Both the position numbers and the translations under genes were made by a program. A stretch of 64,000 nt of DNA from NCBI GenBank assembly GCA_947561715.1, contig OX387201.1, forward strand, positions 3,924,001 to 3,988,000, written 5' to 3'. Within the stretch, counting starts at the first letter, position 1. Each line of letters begins with the position of its first letter. Under the pieces are notes generated by a model. That model was not told the DNA's origin. It saw nothing but the letters and a program-made list of their open reading frames with translations, and searched no databases. Positions 12,237-22,600 of the stretch are shown in pieces. The stretch comes from Ascidia mentula (lineage: Eukaryota; Chordata; Ascidiacea; Phlebobranchia; Ascidiidae).

Positions 12237-15200
12237 ATGCAGTCACCGGGAACAAGTTTGATTCTTCGCTCCGCTGCTGTTCTTATCCTGTATTTCATTG
12301 TCGTCAGCGACGCCCGCCCCACGTCACAACAAAGAAACTCTGTCGTGCACCCGAACATGGTTCATAACGTGAATCAGCACGCAAGGTGAGCCCTCAATTT
12401 TGTGAGCGACTTTGCGGGAAATGAAGGGTCAAAACCCGGCGGCGCGCCTGTCGGGCCTAAAGTGTTTTGCGAAGACGAAACGTCGCTCGCTCGAGCGCAA
12501 GTGGCGTTACGAAAACAATTACGTTGCGCGACCGGTTTTAGACGGCTCGCGACTGGCACGGGTATTCACCGAAAATAGCAATGTTGTAACCGTGATTAAT
12601 CAACAGCGTGGTAAAAAAAGCATTGGAATTGCTTGTTTTAAAATGAACTTTTTAGTTAAATCAAAAAATTTTGAATTCCACAGAACATCAGCGCGCAAAC
12701 GACACGCCGAAATTCGCGTAACGGACGAATACATGCGGTACTTGATCGAACTCAAACGCAAAATGCTGCTCAACGGAATGGTCAGCGCCTTCGAGAGCAA
12801 GAAAATAAAGGTCAGTATCGATATACAGTAATGACACTACTTGCTACAATTCACTGCATATCACTCACATACATACACACACGGGTCGTTTCCTAAAGGC
12901 GACCTGTAGTGCATTTTGGCTTGTATGTTTGCTTATTCTACGTGGTCACCCAATACATCAATTCGATCGCGAACTCGCATCGACTTTGTGTGCTAAAAAA
13001 ATAATACTCATCGCCCGCAACCCTTGCACGAAACCCCCAAACCCCCTTTGCCGCCTCACAGCCCCTCACGTGCCGCTAGCACTTCGACTTTAGCCAGTAC
13101 CGTGACAGTAGCACAATGATTTGGACAGAAAGCCAATTGTGCCGTCACAGGAGGTTATTAAAACGAACCAGCGAGCCAGATTTTACTAACAGAGTCATGT
13201 GTATGATAAAAAGGGTGTTAGAAGTTAGATTTTAACTGTGGATAAACGCTCTTGATTTTTCGGGCCTCCGCAAAACGCCTCTAGTTAGGGATAGCACCCG
13301 GCTGTTTGGCCGGATTACGGGCAACACATAAACGTCAATAAACAGGCCGCTGTGGGTCTCTGCACACGTCGTCCGCTGGGAAACAATAGACGGCCTTATT
13401 CCAGGGCACAATAACGGCCATTGACTTAAAACGAATGTTCGACTTACGCGGGAGTAGAATTTACTGCGCAATGATAAAGCTTACAAACAGATCATGCCAT
13501 AAAAGTGGAATGCAAAGTAATTTCTCAAAGCGCAACCCCTTTTGTAAAAAGTCGATTGCGAGTTCGAAATCGAATGATGTATCTGACCACAAAAAATGAC
13601 CTATTTATTACACTTAAAAACTATCAATTAAAAAGTAAATTTACAAACATATTACGATAATCATTTTTAAGGTTATATCGTAAAACACGTTTTTGTTTTT
13701 TTCACTTACAAACACTTCTGAACTAATGCTTTAGTTTCCTGTCCAAATTACATACGACAACAACACCATCACAAACATTACTAGATAGGCAAAAAAACGC
13801 GGGGCCCGTCGCAAACCTTGAGCGTTTATTCACAGATGATGAAAAACAGAGTCTTGCGACAATACTTGCGGATAAAGTACGCAAACAGCAAAAGGCGGTC
13901 ATGAGGAAGAAGGCCAAGAAGCTGGCACGCCGAGCCACCGAGAGAAGCCACACCTCTTCCCAGTAGAGGGCGTTAGAGAGAGAGAGAGATGACGTAACGC
14001 TATGCGGAAAGAGAGAACGAGTGACGTTTTCATGCTATCTCTATAGCTCCGAAAAAAACTGACTGCTACATATACGCCGCAAACTTCGCCGCCACCCTTA
14101 TAAACTGTGAACTGTGCGCCTTTTTTTATACATATTATACATATACTATTTATTTTTCTGCCTTGTCAACCATGGCTGCATTCCGCGATACTGTGTTTGA
14201 GATCCCCACCTTTTTTATTTATTAAATTCCACGCCGCCTATTTTCACGTGTTGCCTGCTTCACGGTGCTGTGCGTGGTTGAGCAATACGCCAGTATAATT
14301 GCTCCAATCGCGCGCGGCGCCATCAGCTATATTTCTGCATTCCTCTTTTGCGCAGCTTTTTTGTACTATTTAAAAATGCACCGTTGTTGTGCACTGTAGC
14401 AAGCAAAAAAATAACAATAAACGAAGACAGACAAAAGTTGCTTCACTTATACGCCATGAGTCTGAGCAAGACAGAGTTTGTCAGGATATATCAGTCTGTG
14501 ACGACAAGAAGGCCAGTTAAAGCGGCAGATGTAAAGAATTAGCCGGTCAAGTTCGCCAAACTAACAGCGAAAACGGCACTTAAAATCATCTCCAACTAAC
14601 GTTTTCATATCTTATCAATTGGATTTATAATACTAACACTATGACTAACAAGTCTAACACTGCATGCAGTTTATCTGAACAAAAAATCACTTTCAGCCCC
14701 AAACCCACAAAGCCGCATTGTTTTAAACTAACTGACGTGATCAACGGGTCGTTGACTCACGCACCCGACTGACCTCTGTAGCCGTGTCTTCTTCGCAGAA
14801 CCTCCAGTTTTGGACGCAGTACGACTCGTACGGCCGCCGCTACAGGCAAATGGCTAGTTTTCAGGTATTGCAACATCGCCATTCACTCATCGAAAACATT
14901 GCGTGAAGTTAAAACTGTCATTAGGCTGCTTTAAACTCGGTAGAAAGGCGACTTAAAACTCGTCGGGCAAACCTATGAGGTGTTTTGCAGCGGCGGCTAA
15001 GGTTATTTGGCCGAAGGCTAATCGGAGCTGCAGCGTTCTCCGCTTGCAGGATATTGCATGCTGGGTGTGCTTTGGTAATGTTTCACCTTCTCTGTTTGCA
15101 TGGATTGTGCTCTTTAAATATTCTGTTACTGATTCTGCCTGCTCATAATATGAAGATAAGCTTCTGGCAATAGGAAACCGAATAAAATCAGCTTCGTATT

Positions 15201-18200
15201 GCCAGGAGAGCTATTTTTTATGTTAGGATTGTGCTCTTGCTTGCTTGCTTGCTTTTCTTACTCACTACGACCACATGCAGTACTAAATTTCATATAGAAT
15301 CGCGTAATAAGGCCTTGGTTTACATTTGCTTTGTACCATTTCCAACGCCATCTCCAGGGTACATGGGACGCGGTTGCCGCAAGGGTCGAGGATCAAACCT
15401 GATAGCATTTGCCAACATTTGCGTCGCGTGTTGACTAATCCTGATTGACGCCGAATTCGCCGGCAAACTGGCAGCGAGATGTCAGAGATTCGTGCAAATA
15501 GCCTGTTGAATCACTTTATCACCACGCAAGCCTGCGGGCGCAAGAAAGATGTTGTCGCGCGAAAGCCGTTTTCACGGGTTTCGGCACACGCAAATTCACT
15601 TAATCTTGGCGAGATAACAACACAATTTTGAGTTTAAAACAAACCAGACACATTTCGCGTGAACTTCGGCCATTCAGCGCACGGTAAGCTCTGGTGCAGA
15701 ACGGTTTGCCACGAAACAAATGACCACTATCGTAATCCGATCTGACAAGCAAATAATTTCGTATGATGTCATCACTAACTACTGTAACACGCTTTCACTT
15801 CAGCAAAATGCCAAATTTGTGAAGCTATATATATGCACGAATGAAGGGGCATACAAAATGCAGATTCGATTCGATGCAGATTTGATTCCGAAATCAGGCC
15901 AATTTGGGCCTCAGTTAACGCAATTTGCCTTGCGCCGAATCCTTTGCAAGAGCCACAATCCGATGACGAAACCCACGACACAAACAAACCTTTGTATCCA
16001 ATTTCAGTTTGGTTCGACTATACGTGCTCCCAAGTCCCTACGGCGGTGGCACAACATACGCGAACAATAGGACACATTTATCGCAACGTTTTCTAAGCGC
16101 ATCCGAGTAGTCAGATAAACTCCATTTTAACCGTTACAGCCTAAAACTGTTTTGCCCACAACCGATTACGTAATCACACAGACTCGGCGTGAGTTTTGAG
16201 CGGATTCGCCGGTTGCTAATCACTGCTGTGAAACGTGACGGGAAGGTTGATATTGACCCCACAGTGGTTTATTTTTCTTTGTGAGTTGCCCACAAAGCGT
16301 AATCACCTTTCGTTTTGGTTATCCCTGGTGAGATAGCAATAACAATAGATAATTTTACGCAAAAAATTGCCGACGACCTTATTGTGACAGCGGAAGCACA
16401 AGCAACGCATATAAACAAAACACCGATGGTTAATTTAAATAACAGTGAAAAAGCATGTGCAAAAAATGGCTTTGATTTTTTTGTTGTTACCAAAGAAACT
16501 CGGACGAAAGCACGTTTCTTTGTAGGCAAGTGGAACTTGAGCGATAAGTGTAACCGTAGAATGGGCACCAACACCTGGCTGCACATGCATCTGACCCCCG
16601 GGGCAGGTGTGAGTTGTCGCACATCTCGACCTTTGTGTGAGTTTCTCGTATAAGTAAGTGAAACATTAGGTGTTTGTGAGTCAGCGGGAACAACGATCGA
16701 GGTGCAGATATTATCCACAGCGACCTGTAGCCGCCCGCTTATCTTTCGTCGCAATTTGCAAACGAGCACCACGCGCGGTATATTGGCCGTCGGCTATATG
16801 CATTAATTGCTGTGGTTGTCTGATTTCATGTAGTTTACGTATAAACATTACCACGTCCTTTGCGTTGAACCATTCCGGCGGTTAATACTGTAAACGCAGC
16901 CAAGGACCACACCGCTTCTTGAAGATTCGTAGGAAATTGGTCAACTAGTCACTAGTGGGAAAGGTACCTCTCTACAAACGTATCGTACGAACAATCGACT
17001 GATTTCTTGGCGTGATCAATTAGCCAGGACCACGAAGCACCTTTTAATGAAGCCACTGTCGGAAAGACGTCCGGGCGATGTGAGTCTTTTTATAGATAAA
17101 TCGCACAAACAAGCGTCAATCTTGAGCCAAATCGCGTCGATCAGGGTCGTTGTGTTTATTTTAACGGCAGGCAAGTGTTTAGCCCAGAGTCTAAAGGCGA
17201 CTGCTTCGTTTTCGAAAAAGAAAACCGAAAAAAAAACTTCCCACGTCCGGTAACGACTTGTTAATGATCAACAAGTTGGGACGAAACTACCCACGACAAA
17301 ACTTTCTCATTTTGAACGTTTATGAATTAAAAGAAACGTTCTCAACACAGCAGGTCCGATCAAACCCTGGCATCAATACAAGACTTGAACGATCTTGTTT
17401 CGACAAGTAAGATAAACGCACACAAAAAATGATCATACACATCGTGAATCATGAATATGTACGCTGCGCTTCTTCAAACTAATTCGTGAATGTACAGCAT
17501 TGCATCTCATGAATCTTTTAACACTGCGGTGCCAATAAAAATATCTTAAATTTGCCGCGGAATGAGAACTCCCGATCTGAACGTTTGGCCTTTATATGAC
17601 AACTTAAACCGCCTTACAAAAGTCTTAAATTCATACCACAGAAAGAGAAGGCCTCTGTTGTTCTCTCAATAGTTATATGCATGATGTGCGCGCTTGTCGT
17701 GTTTATTTCAATGAAGTGTGCGAGGTTAAAGGTGCGGAGAGTCTGTACAACAACGCGTCTCCGTAACAGCGCAAGCATGCCATTGCAATTGGTTGCATTA
17801 AATGAGCAGCTGTGCTTTTTGTTCGCCAGAAAGTCTGTTTCAAAGGCCTTTAGAAAACAACAAAATCCGTTTTTATAAAAAAACAAAAGGTCATGTTATC
17901 GCTATCTGTTTTCACCTCAAACGTGTTTTCGGTTTGTTTATGGCATGACTCATAGCATAAGAAAAAAGACTGCACCGTATATTCTCCTAAAGCGTCTTGC
18001 GGAAAACATGGGCCCTACGTGAGGCTAATTGCCAGAACAAGACGGGTCAGCTGCAGCTTATTACACAGGCTAACCGCAAACTGAACTATATTAATACAGC
18101 AGCAAGCCAGTGGCTGGCTGTCAAGCGCCAATGGCTTATCAAGCCGTGAATACATTAGGTGGTTGAAGAGGCACTCGTGATAACTTGCACTATCCCCAAG

Positions 18201-19083
18201 TGTTGGGTTACGTGCAGATTGCAGTTTGGCGTCATCGACAGGCGAGGGGTTGTTATTGGTTCATTTCTAGAAACCCTTAATCTGTTACCCCAGTGCTCTT
18301 GATAAGGGTGCAAGGGGCTGTAAGTTAATCATGCATTTGACTTTACCCGAACCTGCACAACAAACAATTGCGGTTAGGCCTTCTGTAGGTCATTAACTTA
18401 ATGTTTTCCTGTTGACTCGACCCAAGTCAAGTACAGTATCACAAACAGTTGGACCGAAACCGACGTATCGGAAAAATACAAGCGAAATTCATACAAAACT
18501 AACAAATTTTTTTTGAAAATCATGTCGCCCACACAAAAAGCAGCGACGAAGGGGGTATTCAGCTGCTTTTCTTTGCGTCCAGGTATATCCCACCCGCATA
18601 CCACATAGAAAACTGAACACGGATATTTTGAACCAGATCGACGGTAGCGAAGCGAACGGACTGCGCGTACGAGTTGTTAACACAAACCCGACGCGAATGC
18701 CAACCACCTCAGAACAATACTCAAGGTAAGCAGTTGCATAATATGTGAAAACATATTTTTATGTTTGTGAAAACATATACTATTTGAAAATAGTAACAAA
18801 ATGCTTGAAGTAAACTAGGCAAGTGAATTATTTCACGAGGCAGTAAAATATTCCAGTCCCTTTGACAAAGCAAAGTTGCATCACTTCTAAGCGGCGCGCT
18901 TAATTTTCCCTCGGCAGATACGTCCAACAAACTCACGACGCGGCTGCTGTGGCCAAAACATGCCAAGACATGCAAGAGCTCATGGCCCGAAACAATCTTC
19001 GCTTTCGCGTGAGCTGCCAGACCAACCCTTCGCGAAGGAGAGTGCCAGTCCGCTATTCCAGTCACCGTTTCACAGCAAAATGA
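12237..19083 (+). CDS. Secreted peptide/cytokine-like precursor, 5 coding exons, unrecognised family
   Basis: Proposed coding exons are 12237-12385, 12684-12810, 14799-14864, 18583-18725 and 18918-19083. Their phases (2, 0, 0, 2) match exactly and every junction is GT-AG; the sum is 651 nt, 216 residues. Residues 1-26 form a signal peptide (hydrophobic core AAVLILYFIVV, likely cut after SDA). A furin-type SARKR site at 52-56 is followed by HAEIRVTDEYMRYL. In an ungapped alignment this segment shares H1, T7, D8, Y10, R12, K20, L23 and N24 with VIP, and the HAE start with GLP-1. Exon 3 ends near a GRR triplet (104-106), the usual amidation plus dibasic signal. The last two exons encode two related units, NGLRVRVVNTNPTR and NNLRFRVSCQTNPSR. 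Only two cysteines are present, so it is not a cystine-knot factor. I cannot name a family. A class B1 GPCR ligand precursor is the best guess for the middle; the C-terminal repeats are unexplained. The splice model is by eye. Confidence 0.6.
13735..13966 (+). other. Candidate alternative terminal exon (basic helical tail)
   Basis: The acceptor ...aatgctttag| at 13734 opens a frame of 76 codons ending in TAG. It is rich in charged helix-forming residues (LERLFTDDEKQSLATILADK, then a Lys/Arg-rich run ending RATERSHTSSQ). The acceptor phase fits the signal-peptide exon (donor 12385) directly. It also fits the second exon if that uses a later donor at 12827/12828 (ATACA|gtaatg) instead of 12810/12811. 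The latter gives a 174-residue precursor, about the size of prepro-PTHrP, with the same helix-then-basic-tail plan. A random open frame of this length is possible, so support is composition plus phase only. Confidence 0.33.
13976..13990 (+). repeat. GA microsatellite
   Basis: A short GA run directly follows the TAG of the candidate terminal exon at 13735-13966. A CRE-like TGACGTAA lies a few bases further on, near 13990. No function is implied. Confidence 0.6.
14356..14542 (+). other. Second candidate alternative terminal exon
   Basis: A pyrimidine-rich acceptor (tcctcttttgcgcag) at 14355 opens 61 codons ending in TAG, again in the phase left by the donor at 12385 or 12827. The peptide contains TINEDRQKLLHLYAMSLSK and ends in a basic RRPVKAADVKN. 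Its spacing of acidic residues, Gln and leucines loosely parallels the exon at 13735-13966 (TDDEKQSLATILADK), hinting at exon duplication. A second acceptor at about 14399 would read a different frame. No transcript evidence is available. Confidence 0.25.
16526..16606 (+). other. Exon-like 81-nt segment, unassigned
   Basis: A good acceptor (cgtttctttgtag|) and a very good donor (GGGGCAG|gtgtgagt) bracket exactly 81 nt. One frame is open through it and contains NLSDKCNRRMGTNTWLHMHL. That frame is also open upstream back to about 16315. Its phase does not match the phase-0 junction between the exons ending at 14864 and starting at 18583; inserted there, it would bring an early TGA. It may be a poison cassette, an exon of another transcript, or chance. 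Confidence 0.2.
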
Positions 19084-19612
19084 AAGGTGGCCCACAAACT
19101 GGCACTGAAACAAACCGGGATTTTGAAATTTCTTCAACCTACACAGTGTTCAATAGACATCAGCGAACGCCGATTTCAAAGAAGCTTCTTGCCACCCCCC
19201 CACACACAATACACAGTCCATTTATTGCCGTTCTTCGTGATTTTTTGTCTCGCGTGTGCGCAAATAGGTGTGCAGTGATCGTCTGCGTTAAAACCCTGAC
19301 CAAGATGTCGTTCAATACATCAAAATAACGTGCAACGTAATGAGAATAGCTTGCTTTTTGCTGATAAATGATACTGCAGCACACCAAGGCGTGTACATAA
19401 TGGCAATTTTTTCAGGTTCACTTTTTCCGAGAAATTATGACGTTGGGACCACATATTTTTTTTTACTTGCTACGAGAAAGTACAATTACCAAGAGCAAAT
19501 AGCCCACCAAGTTCCAAGAAACATCCAAAAGGCTTTTCAGTAACAGTTATGATAGGACTTAAACACACATAACGCACATATACTATTCAACATCACTGAC
19601 AGCTTGCTAGTT

Positions 19613-19618
19613 AATAAA
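19613..19618 (+). terminator. AATAAA polyadenylation signal
   Basis: This is a canonical AATAAA hexamer about 530 nt after the TGA of the secreted-protein gene at 19081-19083. It would give a 3'UTR of ordinary length. An earlier usable signal is not obvious between the stop and this site. Confidence 0.4.
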
Positions 19619-22600
19619 ACCTACCTGCATTGATAGTTTCAACAATGAATGAACCGCTTCGGTCAAGCAATATGCCTTTTCCAAAGATCACAAAGAGTTT
19701 CATGCCAAAGAACTTCGCTTTGAACTTTCCGACTCTAGCTGCTTGTTCTGTAATTATTACGCAACAGTTGCAGTCAAAAATTTTAGAAAATTTAACAATA
19801 AATGTGTCAATGGAAGTTTTATTTATTAAAAAAGGGACAAGAAATTTTAGGAATTAAAAGAGGAGAACTGACTCTGTTAGATATTTATATAAGAATCCAA
19901 AAACATTTTTCCTTTTGTGACATCAATGGAAATTCACACTTTAAATGCAATAAACCAATTGTTTGTAAATTTTCGTTTGTAATTAGGCAAGTGTCAAATG
20001 CAATGAATTTTATATTTGAACAGGGATTTAAAAACGTGCCCAATAAAGATTTAGGCAAACAAAATAAAAGGGGAAAAGGTGAAGCATTGTGGAGGGCGTT
20101 TTCGCCAGCTGTCGCGCTCATTTGCCAACTGCAATTCAACGTTTTTTTTTGCGGGACGCATATCTCAAATACGAACGCTTGAGTGCGTGATAAAACAGCT
20201 TCAATAAGCCGATTACGAGCATGAGAAGATACGTACGGTAAGCACACACTATCAGGGGGTAGCTGACTGTCGAGATGCAAATATTTGTACACCCGCCGAA
20301 GGTGACGAAGCCATTATGTTCGGATAACGAGGCATGTGTTTGATGTCTACACGTACTTATGACTACTGAACTGTTTTCGCCTTCCCAACTTTCCTAAACT
20401 CCATGACCCCCTGCGTGGCTTGGACAGGCGGCAATGGCGCAGGCCGTATTTGCCCATTGAGGACGGTGGCGGCTCGCGTCCTGGAATGTCTTTTGTTGGT
20501 CGCTGGCCAGGGTGCCAGAAGCTTAAATTAACGCCAATCTGATCTCGCCAACTCCAATAATCCACGGTAAACACAACCACACGCAGAGGCAAACACAAGG
20601 ACATTTCCGACAGAGCGATATTGTAAGGAATTTAGACGTTCTTGTTATCCACTGACCTTTGGCGACCTTCGCTGCAAGGAAAGAGTCCGCTTTTTGCAGG
20701 AAAAGGCAGCTGTAAAATATTCCTGGTGAAGACAACCGTTCAGATGAGGGATGCACAACTCAAACGGTTATGGGCGCCATAGTGATTTTATTCTGTACAG
20801 TCCAGTGCCATACTATGACACATGATTTTATAGAAATGTTAAAATAACGGATAAATCTTAGACATGAGTGTAATTTTATTTTTATAGTTTTCATCGACAT
20901 ACACGAAATTTTGTCCCTTTTGTCGCGCACTGCACAGTTTTCCTGAATTAACGACAGGCTGGAACACCAGGTGTCCGGAAGTCCCTCCGAACCACAGAAG
21001 TGAAAGGCACTCTTCTTGCATGTCGTCGAGTTATGTATCAATGAACACTTCGGAAAATGTTAACATACGAGCTGTCAGTTCAAAACCACAGTCCGGGCCA
21101 TACACCCACAACGCAACAAGCCACTCGCATTGGACAAGCTGTTGTTAAACTCCTGCGTCCACCTGTCGTCTAGACATACCGAAAAGTAGACAGTAAAATT
21201 TTACGGCCTTCCTCAACTTTATTTGCTTAAGTTTCAACAAAAATGTTCTTAAATAGAGTGCGGTGTAGCCATGTCGGTTTACTATGGCCGTTAAACGGAT
21301 TATTGCAGCTGTTAACGAGCAAGTGTTTGGCAAGAGTATGCGTGGTCTCCAGTTCCTCGAAATTTAACCACAGTCAAACATTAATACCACGATTTTTGTT
21401 TGTTTTAACCCACGTTAAGAGTATCTTGTCCCCTAAAACAACCAAGCTTAAATTTTCTGATACATTTATTCCTGGTCAGCTAAAATATTGATGAATGCAC
21501 ACCATCCCAGCGCCTCACGTGATTCGTTATAGACCTCGGGTTGTTGTTGTTGTTTGTTTTTCAAATATTCCGCTTTCCAACAGCAGAGACAATTAAGCAC
21601 GTGAACAAACGAAAAACGTCACACATACTCCGCGGTTCCAGAGTCCGCCACTCACTACGGTGATCACGAGTTTATTGCCACGCCCATTTTACTTCAACCA
21701 ATCAGTTTGTTCGCCGCTTTCAAACCTCCCGAATCTGTCATTTGTTTAAACTTTCGATTTTTATAACGCTGCAACAGCTTCTTATTTTTCTTAAAGTCCC
21801 CCAAGGTCATGTTTTATTTAAGTCGATTTGAAATGTTCAAATTGTTTATCGAATCTAAGTAAATGTTTATATTATTTGCTGCTAACCAAACCCTTACACG
21901 ACTCTCCAAATGCATTTAAATCCTCGGATTCGTTCATATTTTGCGTCTTACTACATGGAGAAAGGCATAGCATTTGCGGCAGGCACCACTTACCCTACGT
22001 CAAGCTCAAGTTGACGCACGTTAGTGTGACTTCTTACCCCACGTTTCAGCGCGACGATGCCCCGAGGGCGCGAGGTCCGTGGTTCGCAAACTGCACAATC
22101 TTCTATAAGCGACCGGCTGTGCGTTATGGTAAGATCGTGATTCTCCTTTGCCTGCACGCATTTGCATTCCAAAATGGGCCTTACGTTATCGCGACAAAAA
22201 GGCGCGAAAAATCATGATGTATTTTACACTAAAATAGTACATAGTAGTACTCGGGAATATTGGCCAGCAAAGGTGCGTATATTACCGCGATGACTGTCAA
22301 GGATTCTACATCAAGTGTTCATTAGGCCTGTTTATATTGGCCGTTTGCTTTTAAAGATTATTTCACAACCCAAATATAAGGTGGAAGCAAAACATAAAAA
22401 GTAGTGTGACTTCAATATTTTCTGATTCTAATGGATCATCTAACCTTTTCTGGATGTTACGCAGCGACTTTCGTCATTATCACAAGTATGGCACAACAAG
22501 CAAATCAAATGATATAAACTCCTACGCAAATAAATAACTACAAGTAATGAAATGGCGTTGGCACTGAACATAAAGGATATGTGGAGTTGGCGGCCACACA

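Noticed and set aside
16269-16772. 167-codon minus-strand frame
   Set aside because: It is antisense to the plus-strand exon-like segment at 16526-16606, has no recognisable motif, and its length is plausible by chance.
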